DNA from: Dethiosulfatibacter sp.
Lineage (GTDB): Bacteria > Bacillota_A > Clostridia > Tissierellales > Dethiosulfatibacteraceae
Assembly: GCA_019084435.1 (NCBI GenBank)
Contig: JAHRFV010000167.1
Location: 1-24,015, forward strand
Length of the DNA stretch: 24,015 nucleotides
Reading direction: 5' to 3'
Under the pieces are notes generated by a model. The model ran no database searches. It saw nothing but the letters and a program-made list of their open reading frames with translations, and was not told the origin of the DNA. Shown piece by piece: positions 1 to 7,797 of the stretch. The stretch's first letter is position 1. The number at the start of each line of letters is the position of its first letter. Position numbers and translations under genes: made by a program.

Positions 1-134
1 CTTATAACTTGAACTTCTTTATCAAGATTCATTTCGATGATTTTCTCTTCGAATCTCTTTTTTATCAAGTCTGATTTAGATGAAGCACATCCTGTACCTC
101 CACAAACTAAAACATGTGATCTGTAAATAGCCAT
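1..134 (-). CDS. NuoF/HndC/HydB-type NADH-binding flavoprotein subunit, N-terminal fragment
   Basis: Partial gene: only the first 44 codons lie in the window and the rest continues past the left edge. It starts at an ATG (complement of 132-134) with a strong AAGGAGGG ribosome site. The protein begins MAIYRSHVLVCGGTGCASSK, the thioredoxin-like [2Fe-2S] N-terminal domain (Cys11 and Cys16) typical of the large NuoF-like subunits of NAD(P)-linked Fe-hydrogenases. In that family the missing part would carry the FMN/NADH-binding domain and further Fe-S clusters. It is the third gene after the HndA- and HndB-like genes, with a 30-base gap. Whether the operon ends with a catalytic hydrogenase (HydA) or another oxidoreductase cannot be seen here. 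Confidence 0.85.
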   Translation of the reverse strand, partial: MAIYRSHVLVCGGTGCASSKSDLIKKRFEEKIIEMNLDKEVQVI

Positions 135-164
135 ACTTGCCCTCCTTTGTATGATGCCATTAGA

Positions 165-530
165 TTATTTTATGTATCCGATTGTATATTCCCTTACAGC
201 ACGCCCATGTACAAGATGCTCTGCTACAACGCGCTTGACCTTATCAACATCCATGTGTATATAAGTCACCTTATCCTTGTCTGGGGTAGTGATTTCCACT
301 ATAGGCTCATAAGTGCACATACCAATGCATCCTGTCTGCACGACCTGAACTTCATTCAGATGTCTCTTTTGTACCTCTTCTATAAAGCTTTGCAATACCG
401 GTCTCGCTCCGGCTGAAATGCCACAGGTTGCCATACCGACCACAACTCTGGTAGTTTTTTCGGAATCTCTTAACTCAAGGTTCTTCTTGGCTTCATCTCT
501 TATTTTCTTTAACTCATCTAATGATTTCAT
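165..530 (-). CDS. HndB-like (2Fe-2S) ferredoxin-domain protein
   Basis: A 121-residue soluble protein resembling the HndB subunit of NADP-reducing hydrogenase. After a charged N-terminal helix (about residues 1-25) comes a thioredoxin-like [2Fe-2S] ferredoxin fold with the hallmark stretches MATCGISAGARP (Cys36) and QTGCIGMC (Cys68, Cys72), followed by an EPIVEI strand. Only these three cysteines are visible, so the cluster ligation is not certain. The family passes electrons between the NuoE-like and NuoF-like subunits. The gene lies 13 bases after the NuoE-like gene and has a clear AAGGAGG site before its ATG. It is presumably co-transcribed and co-assembled with both flanking products. 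Confidence 0.85.
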   Translation of the reverse strand: MKSLDELKKIRDEAKKNLELRDSEKTTRVVVGMATCGISAGARPVLQSFIEEVQKRHLNEVQVVQTGCIGMCTYEPIVEITTPDKDKVTYIHMDVDKVKRVVAEHLVHGRAVREYTIGYIK

Positions 531-543
531 GTCTGCCTCCTTT

Positions 544-1032
544 TTATTTTCTATAGCTCTCTATAATTTCCGGGATTTTCTTAGGTTCTAGCTTGCCGTA
601 AACTGAGTCCCCAATCATGATGACCGGTGCAAGACCGCAGCAGCCTAAGCATCTCGTCGCTTCCAAAGTAAACAATCCATCTTCAGTGGTTTCTCCAACC
701 GATACCTTCAAGGTTTTTATCAATTGGTCCAAAACTAGCTGGGAGCTTTTGACATAACATGCTGTACCCATACAGACACCTACGGTATAGGTTCCTTTTG
801 GTTCTAATGAGAATTGTGTGTAGAATGTTGCAACTCCATAAACTTCTGCCATTGGTATTTTGGTTTTTTCAGATACAAACTTTTGAACTTCAATAGGTAA
901 ATAACCAAATAATTCTTGTGCCTTGTGTAACGTTTGCATCAATACACCTTGAGACACGTCCTGTCTTTCAATATAAGCTGACAACTCTTCAAACTTAGCT
1001 ACATTTTCTTTAATGTCTATAACCTTTTGCAC
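544..1032 (-). CDS. NuoE/HndA/HydC-type [2Fe-2S] subunit
   Basis: A 162-residue thioredoxin-like [2Fe-2S] protein of the NuoE (24 kDa) family. An N-terminal helical bundle (about 10-60) precedes the YGVATFYTQF motif. The four expected cluster ligands are present: Cys87 and Cys92 (VCMGTAC) and Cys128 and Cys132 (RCLGCCG). Length and motifs are normal. The start is GTG, chosen because AAGGAGGTATAAA lies immediately upstream and no better codon exists. It is the first gene of the operon, 67 bases after a consensus -35/-10 promoter. In fermentative Clostridia such subunits belong to NADH-dependent, often electron-bifurcating, hydrogenases; that role here is inferred, since the catalytic subunit is outside the window. 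Confidence 0.9.
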   Translation of the reverse strand: MQKVIDIKENVAKFEELSAYIERQDVSQGVLMQTLHKAQELFGYLPIEVQKFVSEKTKIPMAEVYGVATFYTQFSLEPKGTYTVGVCMGTACYVKSSQLVLDQLIKTLKVSVGETTEDGLFTLEATRCLGCCGLAPVIMIGDSVYGKLEPKKIPEIIESYRK

Positions 1033-1075
1033 TTTATACCTCCTTATAATTACAGTTTTTCAGGATACCAAGGAT

Positions 1076-1104
1076 ATTATACGATACTGTTAATTTTATG
1101 TCAA
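1076..1104 (-). promoter_or_regulatory. Consensus sigma-A promoter of the hydrogenase-subunit operon
   Basis: On the minus strand TTGACA (complement of 1099-1104), a 17-base spacer and TATAAT (complement of 1076-1081): a perfect vegetative promoter, placing the transcript start near 1069 and leaving a leader of about 37 bases before the GTG start. The -35 lies inside a 22-bp palindrome. Confidence 0.85.
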
Positions 1105-1118
1105 TTTAAATTGACATA
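1097..1118. promoter_or_regulatory. 22-bp perfect palindrome over the -35, likely operator
   Basis: TATGTCAATTT (1097-1107) is followed directly by its exact reverse complement (1108-1118), 11 of 11 positions paired. It covers the whole -35 hexamer of the hydrogenase promoter, where a dimeric regulator would block polymerase. The half-site TGTCAA/TTGACA does not match the Rex consensus (TTGTTAA-N4-TTAACAA) or an FNR box exactly, so the regulator is unknown. A second outward-facing TTGACA exists on the plus strand, but no gene or good -10 follows it. Confidence 0.6.
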
Positions 1119-1262
1119 TTTATCGCAATCTTCATCTATTTTAATAATAATAAACAGGTTTATAGCTGTTCTTTCTATTAAATGATAAATTTTATCAGAT
1201 AATGTAAAGAAATCAGTCTTTCTTATAATTGTTAAATAAATATCATCTACCTATGATTCATT

Positions 1263-1297
1263 AAAAAAGCATAGCCTTTATGGTTGGGCTATGCTTT
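1263..1297 (-). terminator. Intrinsic terminator after parB
   Basis: An 11-bp perfect stem (AAAGCATAGCC at 1266-1276 paired with GGCTATGCTTT at 1287-1297) with a 10-base loop. On the minus strand it is followed by a run of six U. It lies 27 bases beyond the parB stop and ends the leftward parB transcript before the hydrogenase promoter. Confidence 0.9.
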
Positions 1298-1313
1298 GAT
1301 TTCATGTGAAATA
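1298..1313. promoter_or_regulatory. Degenerate parS/Noc-site-like palindrome downstream of parB
   Basis: GATTTCATGTGAAATA matches the parS consensus TGTTTCACGTGAAACA at 12 of 16 positions. Its outer bases (A at 2, T at 15) are those of a Noc site, while its inner A and T at 7 and 10 are those of parS. It lies between the parB stop and the terminator stem. It could be a weak ParB or Noc site, or chance. Confidence 0.25.
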
Positions 1314-1323
1314 TTTATCCGAT

Positions 1324-2184
1324 TCAAAACTTGTCTGATAAAAGATTGATGATTCTAGACAGGTCTTCATCATCTGTGAAAAAAAGCTGAATCCTACCTG
1401 ATTTTCTGCTCCGTTGAATATCAACCTTTGTTCCCAGTTCTTCAGATAAGGTTTCTTCAATATGCATGATATTAGCTTCCTTCACTTTCTTAAGGGCTCT
1501 CTTTTTACCTGATTTTTGTTGTTCTTTCAGGTTCTTTACCAGATTCTCTGTCTCTCTGACACTCAAGTGTTTATCTATAATCTGCTTAGTAACGTCCTTG
1601 GTCTCTTTTTCGCCCAAACCGATTAGTGCCTTGCCGTGCCCTGTCGATAATATTCCTTCAGCGATGTATTGCTGTACATATATGGGAAGCTTCAAGAGTC
1701 TGAGTATATTTGTGACATAAACCCTGCTCTTTCCAACAATATCCGAGACCTCTTCCTGGGTTATATCATATCTTTCCATGATTACACGATATGCCAATGC
1801 TTCATCTATGGAATTAAGGTCTTCTCTTTGAATATTTTCAGTAAGAGCCATTTCTTCCTGGCTTCTATTTCCTATGTCTCTGACTATGGAAGGTATCTCT
1901 TTCAATCCAGCCTTTCTGGAGGCTTTCCATCTTCTCTCTCCGGCGATTATCTGATAGTGGTCTTCCACTTTTTTAACAATTATTGGCTGAATGACGCCAT
2001 GCCTTTCAATTGATTTGGCAAGTTCATCAATTTTTTCGTCATCCACTGATTTTCTAGGCTGCATGGGGTTTGGCACAATCAGATCCAGCTTGATGTTAAC
2101 AATTGAGTTCTCGTCAATCTTCTCTAATTCTTCAGTTATCAATGCCGATAATCCTTTTCCTAAAGCTTTTCTCTTAGTTACCAT
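1324..2184 (-). CDS. parB: ParB/Spo0J chromosome-partitioning CTPase
   Basis: A 286-residue ParB-family protein that binds parS sites, loads and spreads as a CTP-dependent clamp, recruits SMC and stimulates ParA. Visible elements: a basic N-terminus (KRKALGKGLSAL) that in the family contacts ParA; NPMQPRK (39-45); the CTP-binding box GERRWKA (82-88); the arginine-containing TENIQRED (115-122); a helix-turn-helix at about 141-166 (GKSRVYVTNI...); and a C-terminal dimerisation region. At the residues that separate ParB from Noc it carries the ParB-type Arg (GKSR) and Gly (STGHGK), so it should read parS. The ATG follows a GAGGGGG ribosome site 10 bases after parA. Last gene of its operon. Confidence 0.95.
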   Translation of the reverse strand: MVTKRKALGKGLSALITEELEKIDENSIVNIKLDLIVPNPMQPRKSVDDEKIDELAKSIERHGVIQPIIVKKVEDHYQIIAGERRWKASRKAGLKEIPSIVRDIGNRSQEEMALTENIQREDLNSIDEALAYRVIMERYDITQEEVSDIVGKSRVYVTNILRLLKLPIYVQQYIAEGILSTGHGKALIGLGEKETKDVTKQIIDKHLSVRETENLVKNLKEQQKSGKKRALKKVKEANIMHIEETLSEELGTKVDIQRSRKSGRIQLFFTDDEDLSRIINLLSDKF

Positions 2185-2194
2185 ATAATCCCCC

Positions 2195-2956
2195 TCAATT
2201 CCTTTCTAAAAATTCGTCTGCCAGTAAGCTATAGGCTTCTGCACCTTTTGACTTGCTGTCATATTCGACTATGGACATTCCGAAGCTTGGTGCCTCTGCC
2301 AGTCTTACATTTCTGGGTACGATGGATTTGTAAACCTTATTTCTGAAGTACTTTTTTACTTCTTCTACAACCTGAATAGAAAGATTGGTTCTGCCGTCAT
2401 ACATGTTTAATACAATACCTTCTATCTCAAGCTTGGGATTCAGATTTCTCTTGACTAATTTTACTGTGTTTACCAACTGGCTCACTCCCTCAAGAGCATA
2501 GTACTCGCACTGGATTGGTATAATCACACTGTCTGAAGCAGTCAGAGCGTTTATTGACAACAATCCCAGAGAGGGTGGGCAATCTATGAAAATATAATCA
2601 TAATCATTTCTGATTCCGTTTAGTATATGCTTTAATGTATTCTCTCTATGGTCAGCTTTTGTGAGCTCAATCTCAGCCCCGGCAAGATCTATGTTTGCAG
2701 GCAAAACATGTAGAGTTTCAACACCCATTACAATAATAGCCTCAGCTATTGGCGTCTCATTAAATAAACAGTCATATATGGTAACTTCCAACTGGTTCTT
2801 ATCTATGCCAAAACCACTGGTGGAGTTGCCCTGAGGGTCAATATCAACTGACAAGATCCTCTGACCCTTTGATGCCAATATAGATGACAGGTTCACATTG
2901 GTAGTCGTTTTGCCAACGCCACCCTTTTGGTTGAATATCGCTATGATTTTGCCCAT
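2195..2956 (-). CDS. parA: ParA/Soj chromosome-partitioning ATPase
   Basis: A 253-residue deviant-Walker (MinD/ParA) ATPase. It has KGGVGKTTT (11-19, with the signature lysine), DIDPQGNSTSG (about 39-49) and the Walker B region DCPPSLGLLS. In the family the ATP-bound dimer binds DNA nonspecifically, interacts with ParB and, in Bacillus, regulates DnaA. The size is that of Soj. The ATG is preceded by GAGGTG, 8 bases after noc and 10 bases before parB. This is the small ParA type without an N-terminal DNA-binding domain. Confidence 0.95.
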   Translation of the reverse strand: MGKIIAIFNQKGGVGKTTTNVNLSSILASKGQRILSVDIDPQGNSTSGFGIDKNQLEVTIYDCLFNETPIAEAIIVMGVETLHVLPANIDLAGAEIELTKADHRENTLKHILNGIRNDYDYIFIDCPPSLGLLSINALTASDSVIIPIQCEYYALEGVSQLVNTVKLVKRNLNPKLEIEGIVLNMYDGRTNLSIQVVEEVKKYFRNKVYKSIVPRNVRLAEAPSFGMSIVEYDSKSKGAEAYSLLADEFLERN

Positions 2957-2964
2957 GCGTCACC

Positions 2965-3762
2965 TCATGTCCTGTTTTTTGGAATCCTTATCTTCACTTC
3001 TATGTGCTCTTCGTCTTCCTTCTCTTCATAACCAGCTCTCACACCTGTCTTCAATATTTCATTATAGGCATGCTTGATTGTATTAATGTATATTTTATAA
3101 TTGATGTAATTCTTGACTGAACGTTTTGGTTCGTTTTCTTTTTTCCCGTCCCGTTTTTTAATTATACCATCAATAAGCTTCTCCGTCTCTGCAACGGTCA
3201 TATTTTTCGTTAAAATCTTCCTGGCAACCTTGAGTTGCAAAGGTTCATTCTTGAGTTTAAGCAAACACCTACAATGCCTTTCTGTGAGTTTACCATCAAT
3301 TATCATGTCCTTAATATCATCCTGGAGTTTGAGCAATCTCAACTTATTGGCAATTGTAGACTGTCTCTTACCGATCCTCTCTCCAAGTTCGCTTTGATTG
3401 ATTCCAAAAACAATCATCAGATTCAGATAGGCTTCTGCTTCTTCCAATGCGTTTAAATCTTCTCTTTGAAGATTCTCTATCAGTGCAATGGCAGATGAGT
3501 CCTTATCAGCCAAATCCATTACAATTGACGGTATCTCTTTCATTCCTGCCAATTGTGCAGCCCTGAATCTTCTCTCACCGGCTATTATTTCATAATGCCC
3601 ACTGTCTTTCTCTCGCAGTGATATCGGTTGAATCAATCCATATGATTTAATGGAAGACGAAAGCTCTTTGAGTGATTTTTGATCAAACGCCCTTCTTGGT
3701 TGATGTTGGTTAGGTGAAATCTTATCCATGCTGATTAGCTCAACTTTTTGTAAGGGTTCCAT
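2965..3762 (-). CDS. noc: Noc, nucleoid occlusion ParB-family protein lacking the membrane helix
   Basis: A 265-residue ParB paralogue. It has NQHQPRR (18-24), the CTP box GERRFRA (62-68), ENLQREDLN, a helix-turn-helix with GKRQSTIANKLRLLKL, TERHCRCL, and the C-terminal IRIPKN ending shared with Bacillus Noc. The residues that switch specificity from parS to the Noc site (Gln, Lys, Lys, Arg replacing the ParB-type set) are all Noc-type. Noc keeps the division ring off the nucleoid. Oddity: the protein starts MEPLQKVELI directly at the ParB domain, so the amphipathic helix that tethers B. subtilis Noc to the membrane is missing. The ATG has AAGGAGATATA just upstream, and an in-frame stop seven codons earlier excludes a longer form. 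Second gene after rsmG (22-base gap). Confidence 0.92.
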   Translation of the reverse strand: MEPLQKVELISMDKISPNQHQPRRAFDQKSLKELSSSIKSYGLIQPISLREKDSGHYEIIAGERRFRAAQLAGMKEIPSIVMDLADKDSSAIALIENLQREDLNALEEAEAYLNLMIVFGINQSELGERIGKRQSTIANKLRLLKLQDDIKDMIIDGKLTERHCRCLLKLKNEPLQLKVARKILTKNMTVAETEKLIDGIIKKRDGKKENEPKRSVKNYINYKIYINTIKHAYNEILKTGVRAGYEEKEDEEHIEVKIRIPKNRT

Positions 3763-3784
3763 TATATCTCCTTGTGTGATTTAT

Positions 3785-4495
3785 TTAGAGTGGTTTTCTG
3801 GAAGGTGTGCCTGCTTTTCTAGGGTATTTATCCGGTATAGCGGCTATTTTTTTGATGATAACAACACTTCTGCCGATATCAGTTCCCGGAATCACGTATT
3901 TAATGACATTCTCTATCTCTCCACCTAATAATTTAACAGCTTTTTCTCCATTTTTCAATTCATCTTCGACATTTTCACCTTTTAAGGCAATAAAAACACC
4001 GCCAACTTTGACGAAAGGAAGACAATACTCTGATAAAACATTGATTGCTGCAACTGCTCTTGAAGTGGCTACATCATATTTCTCTCGAAAATCAACATTA
4101 GAACCAAAATCCTCAGCTCTTCCATGTATCAACTTTACATCTCTCAGATCCAAGGTTTCCACGACGGTCTGCAAAAAAGCAATTCGCTTATTCAAACTAT
4201 CCAGAAGTGTCAATTGAATGGTTTCATCCATTATCTTCATAGGAATACCTGGAAATCCTCCACCTGTTCCAACGTCTATCAGACTGTATGGTTGTTTTTC
4301 CGTGATATGTTGGTTGATGACTACACTGTCAATAAAATGCTTGATATAGATGTCCATGCTTTCCGTGATTGCCGTTATGTTTATATTTTGGTTCCACTCT
4401 TGAATCAATTTTTCATACGACATAAACCGGTTAATCTGTTGTGGGGTGAATGATATATTTGATTGTCGAAATAATGTTTCCAATAGATTACTCAT
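3785..4495 (-). CDS. rsmG: RsmG (GidB), 16S rRNA m7G527 methyltransferase
   Basis: A 236-residue Rossmann-fold SAM methyltransferase that makes 7-methylguanosine in the 530 loop of 16S rRNA. The SAM motif [10 protein letters not shown] is at 74-83, followed by [12 protein letters not shown], the GRAEDF stretch and the conserved TSRAVA. N-terminal helical region and length are normal. The ATG lies inside the end of mnmG (8-base overlap), so translation is probably coupled; the ribosome site (AGAGGATG) is rather far upstream. The gidA-gidB order is the classic one. Nothing unusual. Confidence 0.95.
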   Translation of the reverse strand: MSNLLETLFRQSNISFTPQQINRFMSYEKLIQEWNQNINITAITESMDIYIKHFIDSVVINQHITEKQPYSLIDVGTGGGFPGIPMKIMDETIQLTLLDSLNKRIAFLQTVVETLDLRDVKLIHGRAEDFGSNVDFREKYDVATSRAVAAINVLSEYCLPFVKVGGVFIALKGENVEDELKNGEKAVKLLGGEIENVIKYVIPGTDIGRSVVIIKKIAAIPDKYPRKAGTPSRKPL

Positions 4496-6389
4496 CTGAC
4501 TCTTTCATCCTCTTTTTTTGTTCCATATAAATCATCAAAACATTTATATCAGCAGGTGAAACGCCTGAAATTCTCGAGGCTTGACCTAAAGAATCAGGTA
4601 ATATTTTTGATAACTTCTGTCTCGCTTCTAGTCTTAGTCCTTTAATATCGTTATAATCTAAGTTTTCAGGTATTTTTTTATTTTCCAGCTTTTTAAACTG
4701 TTCAATCTGCTTGAATTGCTTTGCGATATAGCCTTCATACTTGATTTGTGTCTCTATTTGGGTGATGATGTTTTTATCCAAATCAGGTCGATTGACATCA
4801 AGGTTCGTCAGCCTTTTGTAGTTGAGTTCCGGTCTTCTAAGGAGCTCATATAGCGTTATCGCTGATTTTAAAGGGACAGAGTCAAGTTCCATCAGATACA
4901 CATTAATCTCGGGTTTAGGTGTGATAATGGTACCCTTCAGCCTAAGAATTTCCTTTTCAAGCTGATCCTTCTTTGACAGAAATTTTCCCATCCTATCTTC
5001 TCTGACCAATCCTGCATCGTATCCCTTCTCCGTTAATCTCAAATCTGCATTGTCCTGTCGGAGCACTAACCTGTATTCAGCCCTTGACGTCATCATTCTA
5101 TAGGGCTCATCTGTACCCTTGGTCACCAGGTCATCTATCAATACACCAATATAAGCCTCTGATCTATCCAGCACAATCTGCTCTCTTCCATTGAGTTTCA
5201 ATACGGCGTTTATTCCGGCAATCAGTCCTTGACCGGCTGCCTCTTCGTAACCTGAGCTTCCATTTACCTGGCCTGCAAAATACAGGTTTTCAATAGTCTT
5301 AATCTCCAGTGTTCTCCGCAATTGAGTAGGGTCAATGCAATCATATTCTATAGCATAGGCGGGTCTCATAATCTGACAATCCTCAAGACCTTCCACACTC
5401 TGATACATTAGAAGCTGAACCTCTTCAGGCAGTGTTGTCGAAAATCCCTGTATATACATTTCTTTGGTGTCTCTACCCTCCGGCTCAACAAATATCTGAT
5501 GTTTTGTCTTATCAAAAAATCTGACAACCTTATCTTCTATAGAAGGACAGTATCTAGGCCCTACACTTTCCATATGACCAGCATACATAGGTGATCTAGA
5601 AAGGTTTTGTCTTATGATATCATGGGTTGATTCGTTGGTATAAGTTAGATAGCAGGGTACCTGATCTATATTGACTGACTCGGTCATGAATGAAAAAGGT
5701 ACAATATCGCTGTCGCCTTCTTGAAGCTCCATCTTCTCAAGATGAATCGAGTCTCTGTGGACCCTGGCTGGTGTTCCTGTCTTAAATCTCTTAAGTTGTA
5801 TCCCATTGTCCTTCAATGATTGAGATAATGCATTGGCTGGGAAAAGCCCCGACGGTCCTCCCTCATAATTGACCTCACCAATATATATTCTGCCTTTCAG
5901 ATAGGTTCCCGTGCAAACAATGATGGCATCTGTTTTATAATAACCACCTGTTCTAGTCAATACACCCTTCACTTTTCCGCCGTCAACATCTATCCTGATA
6001 GCTTCTGCCTGTTTCAGATCCAGATTATTCTCATTCTCTATTACCTGTTTCATATTGACATGATACTGTCTCTTGTCTGCTTGAGCACGCAAAGAATGAA
6101 CTGCAGGACCTTTGGAGGTATTTAGCATCTTAAATTGAATCATTGACGCATCTGTAATCAAAGCCATCTCTCCGCCCAAGGCATCAATCTCTCTTACTAG
6201 GTGTCCTTTTCCCGTTCCACCAATGTTCGGGTTGCAAGCCATCATGGCTATGGCATCCAAGCTCATAGTCAATATGAGCGTCTTTTTACCCATTCTTGCA
6301 GCAGCTAGAGCAGCTTCACAACCAGCATGGCCTGCGCCAATAACGACAATATCATAGTTGCCTGCTAAAAATCTAATATCTTCTTTCAA
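4488..6389 (-). CDS. mnmG: MnmG (GidA), tRNA U34 carboxymethylaminomethyl synthase FAD subunit
   Basis: A 633-residue FAD/NADH protein that with MnmE adds the cmnm5 group to wobble uridine 34 of several tRNAs. The dinucleotide-binding GAGHAGCE is at 18-25; [23 protein letters not shown] and the conserved [18 protein letters not shown] segment (FAD site) follow, then the helical C-terminal MnmE/tRNA-binding domain. Length is normal. The start is TTG at 6389, chosen because GGAGG sits 5 bases upstream and no in-frame ATG occurs before the FAD motif. It is 12 bases after mnmE, whose product is its obligate partner. Confidence 0.95.
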   Translation of the reverse strand: MKEDIRFLAGNYDIVVIGAGHAGCEAALAAARMGKKTLILTMSLDAIAMMACNPNIGGTGKGHLVREIDALGGEMALITDASMIQFKMLNTSKGPAVHSLRAQADKRQYHVNMKQVIENENNLDLKQAEAIRIDVDGGKVKGVLTRTGGYYKTDAIIVCTGTYLKGRIYIGEVNYEGGPSGLFPANALSQSLKDNGIQLKRFKTGTPARVHRDSIHLEKMELQEGDSDIVPFSFMTESVNIDQVPCYLTYTNESTHDIIRQNLSRSPMYAGHMESVGPRYCPSIEDKVVRFFDKTKHQIFVEPEGRDTKEMYIQGFSTTLPEEVQLLMYQSVEGLEDCQIMRPAYAIEYDCIDPTQLRRTLEIKTIENLYFAGQVNGSSGYEEAAGQGLIAGINAVLKLNGREQIVLDRSEAYIGVLIDDLVTKGTDEPYRMMTSRAEYRLVLRQDNADLRLTEKGYDAGLVREDRMGKFLSKKDQLEKEILRLKGTIITPKPEINVYLMELDSVPLKSAITLYELLRRPELNYKRLTNLDVNRPDLDKNIITQIETQIKYEGYIAKQFKQIEQFKKLENKKIPENLDYNDIKGLRLEARQKLSKILPDSLGQASRISGVSPADINVLMIYMEQKKRMKESDE

Positions 6390-6401
6390 ATTTGCCTCCA
6401 G

Positions 6402-7778
6402 TTACTTGCCAATGCAGAACTCTGAAAATATCTTATCCATCAAATCTTCTTTTACTGATGCCCCGGTTATCTCCCCAAGATACGCCAAGGTATCCATAAT
6501 ATCAACCTCGACACACTCTAGAGTTAGTCCGTTCTCTACACTTGCGATTACGTCATAGATAGATTGTTTGGCCTTGACTAATAAATTTTTGTGCCTAATA
6601 TTGCTTACAATTGTATCATTATCGATGTTCAATTTACCACTTAAAAATTCTTTTCTGACCTTTTTCTCAATTTCTTCAAGTCCTTCATTATTCATTATAG
6701 AGATTCTAATTAGTTCCTTCTTTACATATTCCAAACGATCAAAGGATATCATCTCCTTCAAATCCGTCTTATTCAGCAAATAAAAAACATTTTTACCTTT
6801 TATATGGTCAATAATCATGAGATCTTCAACCTCCAACTCCTTGGAGGCATCAAAAACCATGAGAATAAGATCCGCTTCTTCTATCTTTTCCAATGCCTTT
6901 TGAACACCAATTTTTTCGACGATGTCTTCAGTATTCCGGATACCTGCCGTATCAATTATTTTAAGTGGAACGCCAGCCAGATTCACAAACTCTTCAATTG
7001 TATCTCTGGTTGTTCCTGGAATTTCTGTAACTATAGCCCTGTTTTCATTCAACAGGTAGTTCATAAGAGACGATTTTCCAACATTAGGTTTGCCCAGTAT
7101 CAATGTCTTTAGGCCTTCCTTGTATATGATTCCTGTTTCTGAGGATTGTACTAATTTTTCGATTTTTTGAGCTATTTCCCGGGAAATACTTAAAATGTCA
7201 TCCATTGTCATTTCTTCCTCGTCGTATTCAGGAAAATCAATGTTGACTTCTATCTGGGCAATCAGGTCCATCAAATTCTGTCTTATGGTTTCTATTTCCC
7301 TTGAGAGTCTTCCCTCCAATTGGTGCAAGGACAGCTCAAAGCTGTTCTTTGTTTTGGCACTAACAAGATCCATTACAGCCTCTGCCTGAGTAAGATCGAT
7401 TCTACCATTCAAGAATGCTCTTTTGGTGAACTCCCCTCTTTCTGCCAGTCTAGCGCCTTGATCAAGAAGTAATCGCAAGATTTTCTCCACAGAAATAATA
7501 CCTCCGTGGCAGTTTATTTCAACGATATCCTCTCTTGTATATGTATCGGGAGCTTTCATGTAAACGACCAGTACCTCGTCAATTACCTTCTCATTCTCCG
7601 GATCGATGATCCACCCATAGTACATTTTTCTATATGCTAATTCTGCCAGGCTTTTTCCATTCTTGCTTTTGAAAATATTTGTTACTATCTCGAGGGATTT
7701 GTTTCCGCTTACTCTTACAATCCCTATGCCTGCAATCCCGGGAGAGGTAGCTGCTGCTGCAATCGTACCGATATTCAT
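6402..7778 (-). CDS. mnmE: MnmE (TrmE), tRNA-modification GTPase
   Basis: A 458-residue K+-dependent GTPase, partner of MnmG. An N-terminal formyl-THF-binding domain (1-118) is followed by a helical domain containing the G domain: GKPNVGKS (229-236), TTRDT (256-260), DTAG (276-279) and NKTD. The C-terminal FCIGK carries the conserved cysteine. The ATG at 7778 is preferred over an in-frame TTG at 7799 because GGGAGGA lies 5 bases upstream of it and the family begins near MNIGTIAAAAT. The codons for residues 198-202 contain a perfect Noc-binding site. The gene starts only 20 bases after an intrinsic terminator hairpin that follows jag. Confidence 0.95.
   Translation of the reverse strand: MNIGTIAAAATSPGIAGIGIVRVSGNKSLEIVTNIFKSKNGKSLAELAYRKMYYGWIIDPENEKVIDEVLVVYMKAPDTYTREDIVEINCHGGIISVEKILRLLLDQGARLAERGEFTKRAFLNGRIDLTQAEAVMDLVSAKTKNSFELSLHQLEGRLSREIETIRQNLMDLIAQIEVNIDFPEYDEEEMTMDDILSISREIAQKIEKLVQSSETGIIYKEGLKTLILGKPNVGKSSLMNYLLNENRAIVTEIPGTTRDTIEEFVNLAGVPLKIIDTAGIRNTEDIVEKIGVQKALEKIEEADLILMVFDASKELEVEDLMIIDHIKGKNVFYLLNKTDLKEMISFDRLEYVKKELIRISIMNNEGLEEIEKKVRKEFLSGKLNIDNDTIVSNIRHKNLLVKAKQSIYDVIASVENGLTLECVEVDIMDTLAYLGEITGASVKEDLMDKIFSEFCIGK
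7173..7188. promoter_or_regulatory. Perfect Noc-binding site (NBS) inside mnmE
   Basis: TATTTCCCGGGAAATA, a complete 16-bp palindrome identical to the B. subtilis Noc-binding consensus (core ATTTCCCGGGAAAT). It lies inside mnmE, where it forces TCC CGG GAA codons, including a CGG arginine codon in a gene that otherwise mostly uses AGA. It is about 3.4 kb from the noc gene. Confidence 0.8.
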
Positions 7779-7797
7779 ATTGTTCCTCCCAATAATC

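Noticed and set aside
1155..1197. Small inverted repeats (AACAG...CTGTT; TGATAAA-T-TTTATCA) upstream of the hydrogenase promoter
   Set aside because: Short and AT-rich, with no U-tract or promoter overlap; likely chance.
3807..4217. Long open frame antisense to rsmG (136 codons)
   Set aside because: It is a shadow of the real gene: no ribosome site, no recognisable protein, and the opposite strand encodes complete RsmG. Similar antisense frames in noc, yidC and the nitronate-monooxygenase gene were dropped for the same reason.
4463..4470. TTGTCGAA as a Spo0A box
   Set aside because: It is a single short match inside the rsmG coding region with no promoter nearby.
7736..7743. TCCCGGGA near the mnmE start as another Noc site
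   Set aside because: Only the inner 8 bases fit; the flanks do not, and it encodes the conserved SPGIAG motif of MnmE.
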